A stretch of DNA of 64,000 nucleotides. Origin: Neoarius graeffei. Taxonomy: Eukaryota; Chordata; Actinopteri; Siluriformes; Ariidae. Position 1 is the stretch's first letter, and each line of letters begins with the position of its first letter. Below, in pieces: positions 1 through 9,523 of this stretch. Location: positions 6,134,001 to 6,198,000 of the forward strand of contig NC_083586.1 in the NCBI RefSeq assembly GCF_027579695.1, given 5' to 3'. The notes beneath the pieces are model-generated. The model was not told the DNA's origin. It did no database searches and saw only the letters and a list, made by a program, of their open reading frames with translations. The translations under genes were made by a program, and so were the position numbers.

Positions 1-1102
1 CTGACCTTGACATCTTGCCCAATGTTATTGCAGTTTTTCTGGCAGGTTGCTCCTTTTGATGCCAGCTTATTGTGCTGATACTACAAGGAGCAAACAAATG
101 GGAATTTAGTGATATTCATTCACCAAGGCAGGTAACTCTTGCTAAGTTGCATAACAGTTTACTACTTTTAACACATCACTCAATTTTGTAGCCTCATAGC
201 AAGTCACACATTCACAGCTAGCTTACATGAGTGACCAAATTGCTTCACGCACTGCATCCTCTCACAATTTCCCCCGGGGAATTGTCCGGTCTAGTTATTG
301 TTGTTGTTCTTATGAAATTAGTGTTCATAATGAATTATATATGACTATTTAACAATGTCAAGTGTATAACCATTTTAAGTGTACAAACATTCACGAAAAA
401 TATTTTTAAAGTTTCTGTCATGTGGTGCCCCCCCCACTGGCTGTGAGTGGTTGGTGCCCCTGGGCACTGTGCCGCAGGCCCATATAGTTAATCCGGCCTT
501 GTCAGCAATAGCCAGTCATTACAATTTAATTTACAACTTTCCAAATAAGACTTAGATCAAGTTTCTCCTGCCTTTTCTGTCTCTGTCTACATGCTCCTGG
601 GGAGACTCCCAGAGTGTCCGGGAGACTAGGGATGTCTGAATCGTTTAATTTTGTTATTTAGTCTAGTCTTAGTACCCCACAGCAACCTCATAACTTTGGC
701 CAACCAAAGCAACATTGGATTGCGGGTCGAGCGCGTGAGCCAATGGAAAAATCCATGCTGCCAGTTCTCACTATCACGAGGGAGGTTTGCTAATGCTCCA
801 TGCGCAAAGATAGGTTAGCGGGCATCCATTAAATTAGCTAACTTAATTTTCTGATATTTACCTAAAAGCTAAAAACACAGAAAACCTTTTTTCGTCTGAC
901 TTTTACTAGACTTAGAAATAGAATATTATTAGAAGAACATCATCAGAGGGTCTACCATTGGCAATTTATAATAGTCATAATTGACATTAACATTGACTTT
1001 AGGCATATTAAAGTTTGGTCTATAGTCACTGGATTTATCTAGATCTGTTACTATTAATAAGATTTGACACAAAATGTGGTCATTCATATATATATACACA
1101 CA

Positions 1103-1290
1103 CACACGACATGCTCAAGGGCACTTCAGCCTATCACCACCCCATGTCTTTGAGCTGTGGGGTTAACCAGAGCTGACACAGGCAGAACACGCAAACTCCA
1201 CACAGAAAGGCCCCCACCAGCCACAAACCCAGAACCTTCTTGCTGTGAGGCCACAGCATGAACCACTCCATCCCCCTGCTGCACAAGTTA
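1103..1290 (-). mobile_element. V-SINE-like fragment beside tRNA-Asp
   Basis: The minus strand reads like the head and middle of the fish V-SINE (a degenerate tRNA-like start, the GCCTCACAGCAAGAAGGTTC region, then the GAGTTTGCGTGTTCT region). The L2-type 3' tail is missing. It lies directly downstream of the tRNA-Asp gene, and the same arrangement occurs at 21690 and 46126, so it was in place before the unit was duplicated. Confidence 0.6.
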
Positions 1291-1305
1291 ATACATTTTT
1301 AAAGT

Positions 1306-1377
1306 CTCCCCGTTGGGGAATCGAACCCCGGTCTTCCGCGTGACAGGCGGAGATACTGTCCACTATACTAACAAGGA
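1306..1377 (-). tRNA. tRNA-Asp (GTC)
   Basis: A 72-nt cloverleaf on the minus strand with anticodon GTC in the loop CTGTCAC. The A box (TTAGTATAGTGG) and B box (GGTTCGATTCC) are intact. Two acceptor-stem positions differ from the copy at 46033 (TCCTTGT against TCCTCGT, and CAACGGGG near the 3' side), giving wobble or weak pairs. Only a short T run follows, so termination may be inefficient. It is probably a slightly decayed gene. Confidence 0.9.
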
Positions 1378-1387
1378 TGATGCTATA

Positions 1388-1772
1388 ACCCTCATTTATC
1401 AATAAAAAATGTGGTATGGAAAGCATTTACTGCTGGGGTCAACAGCGTTCCTGTCAATAATCAAACTCCAGTTGATGTTTTCATATTTAATTTATAGGCC
1501 CACATCCGTGATATTGGACAGATCACACAGCACTCAACCGTTCCTTTTCAAAATTCAACACCCCCCCACCCCGCTTGCTTAGATATCTATCGATCTATCG
1601 ATCGATCTATCGATCTTTCTTTCAAAAATGCTCATTCGTCAGACATTTCTCTGCCTGTGTGCAATGGCTAATAAAGCTGTAAAGGTGTAAGAGATTGGCC
1701 CAGGCCACCTTACCTTATACCAGCTTTCTGCACCTCCAATACAGTGTCACTAACCTGATCCAGTGTTAAGTG
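1388..1772 (+). other. U5 upstream region with CGAT/GATC microsatellite
   Basis: No gene is visible. The block contains a C-run and a CTAT/CGAT microsatellite (about 1584-1620). A stretch rich in GGCCCAGGCCACC and TATACCAGCTTTCTGC follows and is conserved in every U5 unit of the window. Its constant position upstream of U5 suggests it holds the U5 promoter (PSE/DSE). That is inference from position. Confidence 0.5.
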
Positions 1773-1886
1773 CAGCTCAGGTTTCTCTTCATTGACGTAT
1801 AAATCTTTCGCTTTTTACTAAAGATTGCTGGAGAGAAATGTTAATGAGTTCAATATATTTTTGTAGGCTTTGCTCTAGCAGAGCTG
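1773..1886 (+). ncRNA. U5 snRNA gene copy (variant)
   Basis: U5 is the spliceosomal RNA whose loop 1 holds exon ends. Recognisable parts are TTTCTCTTCA near the 5' end, the stem-loop 1 region AAATCTTTCG...TTTTACTAAAGAT, a U-rich Sm-like site (ATATTTTTGT), and a 3' stem-loop GGCTTTGCTC/AGCAGAGCT. The loop reads CGCTTTTTACT rather than the near-universal CGCCTTTTACT, and the stem lacks bases, so this copy is probably not functional. U2 follows 187 bp downstream in the same orientation. Confidence 0.75.
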
Positions 1887-2073
1887 AACATTTTTAGTCA
1901 ACAAATGTTAGAACAGTTGATTTTTTTGCAGAGAAGTATCTCCTACACGCCTCAAAAGGCGATGTTTCTCTTCAAAAGGATCCAGCTGTTGGGGGCGGAG
2001 TCTAGGTGTGTTTAGCTTTCTGGATTATAATATGTGGAAGTGGTATATTTAAAGCCATTAGCTGCAGTAAGTT
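1887..2073 (+). promoter_or_regulatory. U2 upstream region with GC box
   Basis: The spacer between U5 and U2 has a GC box, GGGGGCGGAG, at 1991-2000. A conserved block around 2005-2030 (GTTTAGCTTTCTGG...) lies where a vertebrate snRNA PSE is expected, about 55 bp before the transcript. The same arrangement precedes the other U2 copies. Element assignment is from position and general snRNA promoter knowledge. Confidence 0.5.
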
Positions 2074-2255
2074 ATCATTTCTTCGCATTTTGTTTAGAAT
2101 CGAGTGTGGTATTTATTGTACTCAATTTAATATCTGATTCGTTCTCTAAACGAGAGCGTAATATTAAGCTGATTTTTTTAGAACAAGGAGCTGGGGTAGG
2201 AATTTGCTCTTTCAGTTCCATATACCAACCTGATGTTGTAGTACTTCTATCTTTG
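2074..2255 (+). ncRNA. U2 snRNA copy (degenerate)
   Basis: It aligns along the whole of vertebrate U2: a 5' end like ATC(G)CTTCTCGG, GTGTAGTATCTG-like sequence (here GTGTGGTATTTATTG), TTTAATATCTGAT, a TTTTTTAGAACA Sm region, and a 3' part like CAACCTGATGTTGTAGTA. Many differences, including in the branch-site recognition region, point to a pseudogene. Its inverted partner is at 45140-45323. Confidence 0.7.
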
Positions 2256-2521
2256 TTCTAGAAAAAGTTTTTTTTTCTTACTTGACACACTCTTTAAATG
2301 AAGCTGATAAATGGGTTTTTTTTTAGAGTAGAGAATAAAAATAAGAATTTGTTTCTTTTACTCAATACTCTCATATGGTATTATAGTAGATTTAGGAATG
2401 GTTACCTTATTTTAGAAAAAGAAAGAAAAAAATCTTTATTTTGCCTGCTCTAACTTTTTCCCTATTTTCTGGTTTTCTCCATGCTCAACAACACAGGTGT
2501 AGAATTGGGTGTGGGCAGTAT

Positions 2522-2579
2522 GGGACAGAAATGTTAATGAGTTGAACATATTTTTTAGGCTTTGCTCTGGCAGAGCTGA
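2522..2579 (+). pseudogene. U5 3'-half fused to a U2 downstream block
   Basis: Only the 3' half of U5 is present (AGAAATGTTAATGAG..., Sm-like ATATTTTTTAG, 3' hairpin GGCTTTGCTCTGGCAGAGCT). It is joined to sequence normally found downstream of U2 (GTGTAGAATTGGGTGTGGGC). The same chimera is in the right arm at 44825-44882, so the junction predates the inverted duplication. Confidence 0.7.
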
Positions 2580-2796
2580 ACATTTTTGGTTATCAAGTGT
2601 TAGAACTCTTGATCTTTTTGCATGGAAGCATCCCCACATACACTCTACAAGGCGATGGGTGGTAAAAGAGAGCAACTGGACTTGCTTGAAGATTCTTGAA
2701 GACGTTTCACCTCTCATCCGAAAGGCTTCTTCAGTTCTGTCTGACTGGTAGGGAGTATCAGGTATTTATCCTCTCATGGATGAAAAGCTCATCTAA

Positions 2797-4896
2797 TGGC
2801 CCTTTTCCACTACCCTTTTTCAGCTCACTTCAGCTCGCTTCAGCTCACTTCAGCCCGACACGGCTCGCGTTTCGACTACCAAAAACCAGCACGACTCAGC
2901 TCGTTTCAGCCCTGCTTAGCCCCTAAAACTCGCACCGTTTTGGAGTGGGGCTGAAGCGAGCCAAACCGAGCCGAGTGAGGTTGGGGGCGTGAGCAGACAC
3001 TCCCCTGTGCACTGATTGGTGAGGAGGAGTGTCCTCACATGCCCACACACGCCCCGCGAGCGCGCTGGGATCTGTAAACACCGCAAACCCGGAAGGAGAA
3101 GAATTACGAATTACGAGAATTTCTGAAGCCTTATGCGCCTCGCCTCATCTATACGCTCTTGCCAGTCAGTATCTGTTGGCGTTGTCGGTGACAACAAGCC
3201 ACAGCACCAAGACCAGCAACACTAACGACTCCATGTCCTCCATGTTTATTGTTTACTATTCGGGTCGTGAGACTACCGCTTAAAAGCTCACTGAATCAGT
3301 GACATACAGAGCATCGTGGACGAGTTCGCGGAGCGCAAGGCTCGTCGTATGCCCTTCAAATAATGCGCGCAGTAGGCTATTGATGTTTTATTATGACCAG
3401 TGTTGGGCACGTTACTTTCAAAAAGTAATTAGTTATAGTTACTAGTTACTTTTCCCAAAAAGTAACTGAGTTAGTAATGGAGTTACTTTGTCATAAAAGT
3501 AACTAATTACCAGGGAAAGTAATTATTCCGTTACATTTTGTTCCCCCCCCCCAAAAAAAAAAAAATCAAATTCAATTAGTGTAATCATAATAAAAGTGAA
3601 TGTTAAATGTGTTTAATGACTGAAATGGACACTTAACAGAACCAGTTAGTAACATTATCTACACTATATTAATATTTTTGTGGGACAATATGAGATAAGA
3701 CATCTATCAAATGTAATATATTTTTGCAGTTATTAAAATTATGTTACTAATTACTGGCCACTGACGAGGACAAACGCTTTGTTCCTCGACATAATGTGCA
3801 TTGCACGTAAACACTCTTGCCTTTTATTTCAAGTAATGAAAAGTAATGGCTGTATTTCCAGTGTGAAAGCGCAGTGCTGGGCTGACCGCTCGCCATCGCT
3901 GGGTCTTCCGATTGAAAGCGTGCGCAGTAGTGCAGTAGGCGTGGCCTACCTACATATGTTGTCCAAATCTACTCTGATTGGCTTACTGTGCCGTTGTCTC
4001 GTGTCTCCCCGCCCCACACGAAAGCAGAGTAAAGAAAGGCTGAACGAGCAGCGTGCCAGATGAGAACAGCTTTAATAAAGTAACGCATAGTATTTTATTG
4101 TAAGTAACGGGAACGGCGTTATAACGATGTAAAAAGTAATTAGTTAGATTACTCGTTACTAAAAAAAGTAACACCGTTAGTAACGCCGTTTATTCTAACA
4201 CCGTTATTCCCATCACTGATTATGACCCATGTACAGTATGTCACCTAATGTTTTTTTGTTTCTGAGTTACATGTTCGTTTGAAGGACTTAATGTACAAAA
4301 TAACATAGTTGCACCCCGTAGTGTTGAAATTGGTAAACACAGTGCATTCAGTGAGGTTTGCACCGCCCTCCTTTTATTTCTGACTCTTCCTGTCACCGTT
4401 GCAACCTCTGAGCGCTCATTCGTATGCCCTTCAAATAATGTGCGCAGTATAGGCTATTGATGTTTTATTATGAGCCATGTACAGTATCCTAATGTTTTTT
4501 GTTTCTGAGTTACATGTTTGTTTGAAGGACTTGATGTACTAAATAACATAGTTGCACCCGGTAGTGTTGAAATTGGTAAACACCGCAGTTGCGGACATTT
4601 TGTAGCCTAAAATGATGTTATGATAAGCTTTAATAAAGGGCCCGGTCATTTGCCCTGCCCCCGGCCCGGCTCTGACTTGTTCCGCCACTGTCACTGATGT
4701 CACTGTTTGCGCTGCTTAACGACATCACGTGACGTCCACCCACTTTCGCTAACTCCACCCAATGTGTCCACCCACTTCCAGCCAGCACGGTTCAGCGCGG
4801 TTGTAGTCGAAATGCAACTCCAACAGCCCCGCTCAGCTCGACTCAGCTCGACTCAGCATGGCACGGCTCAGCCGTGTTTGTAGTGGAAAAGCGGCA
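2797..4896. mobile_element. TWA-flanked DNA transposon copy 1 (Harbinger-like ends)
   Basis: The terminal repeats are TGGCCCTTTTCCACTAC and the inverse of GTAGTGGAAAAGCGGCA. The flanking target duplication is TAA at 2794-2796 and 4897-4899, and the PLE sequence resumes cleanly on either side. A 3-bp TWA duplication is typical of PIF/Harbinger. Sub-terminal parts hold repeated CAGCTCACTTCAG-type motifs. The interior has scraps that translate like hAT transposase C-termini. Two relatives lie at 60264 and 61850. The copy is lengthened by a nested hAT element. Confidence 0.75.
3398..4218. mobile_element. non-autonomous hAT element
   Basis: It begins CAGTGTTGGGCACGTTACTT and ends TTATTCCCATCACTG. 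It is flanked by an exact 8-bp duplication, ATTATGAC (3390-3397 and 4219-4226), the hAT hallmark. The body is rich in AGTAACT/AGTTACT motifs of a very common fish hAT family. No transposase frame is visible. The related element at 60264 lacks this insertion and shows the empty site. Confidence 0.85.
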
Positions 4897-4961
4897 TAAG
4901 GTGTCGTTGAGTCATCCTGTTGGTGTGGGTCACTGGGGGCTGAATGTGAATGGCCTCAAGA

Positions 4962-5309
4962 GTCATTAGGGTGATCAATGGATTGCCCGTTAAGGTGATC
5001 AATGGAATGCTGATTCTCTCTGTCCTCCTGTGAGCCACTGAAAACAGCTGGGTTTTGGTGTGCATTCAGTTGTCTGGGAAGTGTGCCAAGGACTGCATTG
5101 TAGGTGGCTGATAAATTATGTCTTAGACCCCCACCTCTGTTCAGTGATGGCCGTTCCAGGTTGACAAAAATGGCTTCTTTAACTCCTCGCTCATACCAAC
5201 GATCCTCTCTGGCTAAAATGCGTACGTTGGAATCCTGAAATGAGTGTCCTTTGTTGTTAAGATGAAGGTAGACAGCAGAGTCCTGGCCTGAGGAACTGGC
5301 TCTCCTGTG
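4962..5309 (-). CDS. PLE GIY-YIG endonuclease, C-terminal part
   Basis: It translates to HRRASSSGQDSAVYLHL, then GHSFQDSNVRILAREDRW and YERGVKEAIFVNLERPSLNR, the end of the GIY-YIG domain found in Penelope-like elements. The catalytic Glu region (VKEAIFV) is present. The frame continues the reverse transcriptase ORF, from which it is separated by the hAT insertion at 5318-5885. The GIY-YIG nuclease nicks target DNA for target-primed reverse transcription. The copy is inactive because of the insertion. Confidence 0.75.
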
Positions 5310-5317
5310 TTGAGCCA

Positions 5318-5885
5318 CAGAGGCGCATCTTGTCACCAGTCAAGGCAGGCAGCTGCTTGGGGCCCCTGATCCACTAGGTGGCGAAAGAGAGTCGAGATTT
5401 GACACTTGCGTTTTGAAAAGTCATTGCGCGTATTAACCTGCAAATAGAAAATTGTGCCTGTCGTACATAAACCAGCTATTCTTCTAATTACGACGTCAAG
5501 AAGAAAATGAAGAGGAGCTATCCACCCGGGAATGTAAAAAGAAAAAAGAAAAAAGAGGAAGAGGAGAGAAGAAGGCAAGACAGTGGTAAGTCAGTCGAAA
5601 TAATAATGAATGATGTAGTGCTATATAATGGTGCTAGTCTAGTTTCACTCGCGTTAGCATGGCCATACTTTTCTTTTGTTGATTTTAATGACTGTACTAC
5701 AGTCACTGCCTGGTTTAATTTGACAGCAAAGTTAGTTAACTTAAGTTGGCTCTCCAACAGACCGCACGGTGTGCCATGCATGCCCATACAGTGTGATTGG
5801 TCAGCCCCTAGCAGCAGATAAATAACTCCCACCGTCATTATGGGATTTCTGCTTGGGGCCCCACCAGACCCTAGAATCGCCTCTG
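5318..5885. mobile_element. short hAT element inside the PLE
   Basis: The ends are CAGAGGCG and its inverse CGCCTCTG, with the 8-bp target duplication TTGAGCCA at 5310-5317 and 5886-5893. Removing it restores the GIY-YIG reading frame. On the plus strand, 5507-5605 encodes MKRSYPPGNVKRKKKKEEEE, the basic N-terminus typical of ZMYM/TTF-type hAT transposases. It therefore looks like an internally deleted derivative of an autonomous hAT. Confidence 0.8.
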
Positions 5886-7532
5886 TTGAGCCATGCGCCT
5901 GTGAAGCGGTTGCTTGGTTTCACCAATATACGAGTCCGTGCCTTGCTCACTGCACTGAATTGCATACACCACGTTGTCCTGTTTGTGTCTGGGTATTCTG
6001 TCCTTAGTCTGGACCAATTTCTGCTTCAGGGTGTTACTGGGTCTGAAACGTACCGGAATGTTGTGTTTGTAGAAGATCCTCCTGAGTTTCTCAGATAGAC
6101 CAGAAATGTAGGGAATGACAATGTTCTTGTGTTTGTTCCTGTTATCCTCCTTGTCCGTTATGTTCCTTTTCCTGCTCTTGAAGAAAGACCAGTTGGGATA
6201 CCCACAGTTCTGAAGTGCTTTCCTGATGTGATTCTGCTCCTTCTCTTTTCCCTCTACCGTTGTAGGGATGTTCTGAGCCCTGTGTTGCAAGGTCCTAATG
6301 ACCCCCAATTTGTGTTCCAGTGGGTGGTGAGAATTGAAGAGTGGGTACTGGTCCGTGTGTGTGGGTTTCCGGTAGACCTCGATGCTAAGGCTTCTGTCTT
6401 GTCTAATGTGTACATCACAATCCAAGAAGGCTAGATTATTCACACTTACGTCCTCCTGAGTGAAATTGATGTTGATATCCACTGCATTGATGTGTTTAGA
6501 GAAGACTTCCACTTCATGGGCTTTGATTTTAACCCAGGTGTCATCCACGTATCTGAACCAGTGGCTGGGAGCAAGTCCTGAAAAAGTGGTCAAAGCTTTA
6601 TGTTCCACTTCCTCCATGTAAAGATTGGCCACAATAGGGGACACCGGTGAGTCCATGGCACATCCATGCTTATGTCTGTAGAAACTTTCATTAAACTGGA
6701 AATAAGTGGTAGTCAGGCAGAGGTCAAGCATGGTGCAAATCTGGTCCGTGGTGAGGTTCGTTCTATCCAGTAAGGTGTTGTCTTGAAGGAGTCGTTTTCT
6801 AACAGATTCAACTGCTTCTGTGGTGGGAATGCAGGTGAAAAGAGAAGTGATATCATAAGAAACCATGGTTTCATCTAAGTCTAGTTTGAGGTCTGCAACT
6901 TTAGTAGCAAAATCTTGGGAGTTTTTGACATGATGTATTGTATTCCCAACAAGAGGAGCCAGGATGGTGGCTAGGTGTTTGGCAATGTTATAGGTGACAG
7001 AGTTTATACTGCTGATGATAGGTCTGAGTGGAGCTCCTTCCTTGTGAATCTTGGGGAGTCCATATATGAGAGGAACGGCTTCCCCGGGGTACAATATGTA
7101 GTACAGAGATTGGTTGATGGCTTGGTCATTTTCTAGTTGTTGCAGGCAGCTAACAACTTTCTTTTTGTAACAACTGGTGGGGTCCCGTCTTAAGGTTTCA
7201 TAGGTGGTTGTGTCGCTGAGGAGACTGGTCATCTTTGAGTGGTAGTCCGCTGTGTTTAGCACCACTGTGCATCTCCCTTTGTCAGCAGGAAGGATGGTGA
7301 TGTCCTGGTCTCTTTGAAGCAATGTAAGAGCCCTCCTTTCTTGGCTGGTGAGGTTGGAGGGGGGTGCGTTTGCACCGGACAGAGCAGCTGATACCTTCAG
7401 TCTAAGTTGTTCTGCCTCTGTGTTGGTCAGGTTGTTGTTTCTGATGGCTGACTCTGTGGCTGTGATGAGATCTACCACTGGTATCCGCTCTGGTGAAACT
7501 GCAAAGTTAAGTCCCTTGGATAAAACTTTCAA
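5886..7532 (-). CDS. PLE reverse transcriptase (5'-truncated) with start of GIY-YIG
   Basis: About 549 codons are open on the minus strand. The RT landmarks are LIYGLPKIHKEG and LRPIISSINSVTYNIAKHLA, then VSYDITSLFTCIPT (catalytic D), HKHGCAMDSPVSPIVANLYME and FRYVDDTWV (the YVDD catalytic box). The C-terminal end, VVYAIQCSEQGTDSYIGETKQPLHRRM, opens the GIY-YIG domain and runs into the hAT insertion. The first visible Met is next to the inverted terminal repeat, so the N-terminus of the family protein is missing. Penelope RTs are related to telomerase and use an endonuclease for insertion. Confidence 0.9.
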
Positions 7533-7622
7533 GAATCTTGAAGCAAGTCCAGTTGCTCTCTTTTACCACCCATAGCTACTATGACCTGGATGACTGAGAA
7601 TATTCACAGACATGTCTACAAG

Positions 7623-8002
7623 GCGGCGGCACGGTGGTGTAGTGGTTAGCGCTGTCGCCTCACAGCAAGAAGGTCCTGGGTTCGAGCCCCGGGGCCGGCG
7701 AGGGCCTTTCTGTGTGGAGTTTGCATGTTCTCCCCGTGTCCGCGTGGGTTTCCTCCGGGTGCTCCGGTTTCCCCCACAGTCCAAAGACATGCAGGTTAGG
7801 TTAACTGGTGACTCTAAATTGACCGTAGGTGTGAATGTGAGTGTGAATGGTTGTCTGTGTCTATGTGTCAGCCCTGTGATGACCTGGCGACTTGTCCAGG
7901 GTGTACCCTGCCTTTCGCCCATAGTCAGCTGGGATAGGCTCCAGCTTGCCTGCGACCCTGTAGAAGGATAAAGCGGCTAGAGATAATGAGATGAGAGATG
8001 AG
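7623..8002 (+). mobile_element. V-SINE, full length
   Basis: The tRNA-like head has a Pol III A box (TAGTGGTTAGCGC) and B box (GGTTCGAGCCCC). A conserved central part and an L2-type 3' tail (GGATAGGCTCCAGCTTGCCT ... GATAAAGCGG) follow, ending in an ATGAG repeat. The 11-bp target duplication ATGTCTACAAG is at 7612-7622 and 8003-8013. The 3' tail resembles fish L2 LINE tails, so L2 machinery probably mobilised it. Confidence 0.9.
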
Positions 8003-8128
8003 ATGTCTACAAGGCGATGTCTCTCTTCAAAAGGATCCAGCTGTTGGGGGCGGAGTCTAGCTGTGTTTACCTTTCTAGATTTTAATATGTAGAAGTGGTA
8101 TATTTAAAATCATTGACGGCAGTAAATT

Positions 8129-8283
8129 GTTGTTTTTCGGACTTTTGGTTAAGCTTAAGTGTGGTATTTATTCTTATCAATTTACTCTCTGACTTGTTCT
8201 GTAAATGAAAACGTTAGAGCAGGGGCCTGGAATAGGGGTTTGCTCCTCTCAACCTCATATTGTAGTATCTTCAGAAATAATGC
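8129..8283 (+). pseudogene. U2 snRNA copy lacking the Sm region
   Basis: The 5' part (TTTTTCGGACTTTTGGTTAAG) and 3' part (GGGGCCTGGAATAGGGGTTT, GTAGTATCTTCAG) of U2 are recognisable. The segment between stem II and the Sm site is missing, so the RNA could not bind Sm proteins. A GC box (GGGGGCGGAG) lies upstream, near 8046. The mirror copy at 44484-44637 has the same loss. Confidence 0.7.
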
Positions 8284-8718
8284 TTTTGCTCAAAAAGGGA
8301 TTTTTTTAATTCTTGTTTGACACTCTTTAAGTGTAATTGATAAATGTTTTTTTTTTCTAGAGTAGAGAATTAAAATAGGAATTTGGTTCTTTTATTCTAT
8401 ACGCTCATGTGTTATTATAGTATGAATAGTTACCTTATTTTAAAAAAAAGAAAGAAAAAAATCTTTATTTTGCCTGCTCTAACTTTATCCCTATTTTCTG
8501 GTTTTCTCCATGCTCAACAACACAGGTGTAGAATTGCGTGTGGGCGGTATTGGCGTGTCCCTACCAATATTTCTGATTGAAGAGAAAAAATCCCGCCCCG
8601 TGCGCGGTACACAAAGGGTTACTGTAGGTTTCCACTGGGCGGAACACCACGCCCAATTCGCTCATGAATATTCACTCTGGGGGCGTGGTCGCGGTGTCAA
8701 TTAGCAAGTGCGGTTGCA
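8284..8718. other. U2 downstream block and GC-box-rich segment
   Basis: 8455-8530 is the block that follows every U2 copy (TTTTCTGGTTTTCTCCATGC). 8535-8705 is GC-rich, with GGGCGGAACACCACGCCC, GCTCATGAATATTCACT and GGGGGCGTGGTCGCGG. These look like paired GC/CACCC promoter motifs, but no transcript is recognisable. The block is mirrored at 44045-44230. Confidence 0.45.
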
Positions 8719-9523
8719 GTGATGATGATGATGATAGTTTATTTCAAACATGTAAATAAACAATGAATAAATAAGCAGATAACAAGAAAAACAAAACAGC
8801 ATTTGCAACAAGAACACGTAAAAAGCCACTAAATTAGAAAATAAACCTTAAATAATATAGGTAATAATAATATATCAAAATCAAAACAAAAGAAAACAAG
8901 ACTAAAATACATTCCATGTCCGAAAAAGAGTGGGCTGAAGTAAAAACTTATTTAATCCCACCCTCTACTTTAGTCAATATAAATTGATTATTGAGCTTCC
9001 TTATATATATATATATATATGTATATATATACTGTATATTACTTATTACTTCAACTATTCAGATATCAATTCTCTATAACTATATCATATAATTAATTAA
9101 TTAATTATATGTGTATATCCATATGTCTACACACAAGTTTACTACAAATACCACACTCACAATGGAGAACAAAATAAAAACAAAACAAATAGATGAAGAC
9201 TCAAAAAAGAAAAAAAGAAAATTTACACAATAAACAGCCAGTTATGATTAATCTCCTTCATCCTTATACCTTGTGAAAATCACATTTTTGTACATCTTTT
9301 TAAAATGCTTCATGTCTGGACATCCCTTGAGCTCCTCATTTAAACTGTTCCACCGCTTTACCCCACAAACAGAAATACAAAAACTTTTCTTGGTTGTGCG
9401 CACCCTATAATTTTTAAATTTAAATAAACTCCTTAAATTATAACTCCCATCTCTTTCAGTGAACAGTTTTTGAATATGATGTGGTAGTTGATTATTGTTT
9501 GCTTTGAATAATATTTGTGGTGT

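Larger units (their letters stand above)
2658..7614 (-). mobile_element. Penelope-like retroelement (PLE)
   Basis: The element is inserted in the snRNA unit. The target sequence TCTACAAGGCGATG lies at 2644-2657 and again, interrupted by a SINE, from 7615; the right arm has the empty site. The ends carry an inverted repeat (2658-2701 against 7529-7572), a layout known for PLEs. The coding strand is minus, with RT at 5886-7532 followed by a GIY-YIG endonuclease. Three later DNA transposons sit inside it (2797-4896, with 3398-4218 nested in that, and 5318-5885). It is probably of the Poseidon/Neptune type. Confidence 0.85.

Noticed and set aside
3398-4218. 94-codon frame (3779-4063) as a small gene
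   Set aside because: It lies inside a non-autonomous hAT element with clear ends and target duplication.
7612-7971. 119-codon ORFs on both strands
   Set aside because: Both lie entirely within a V-SINE and recur in every SINE copy.
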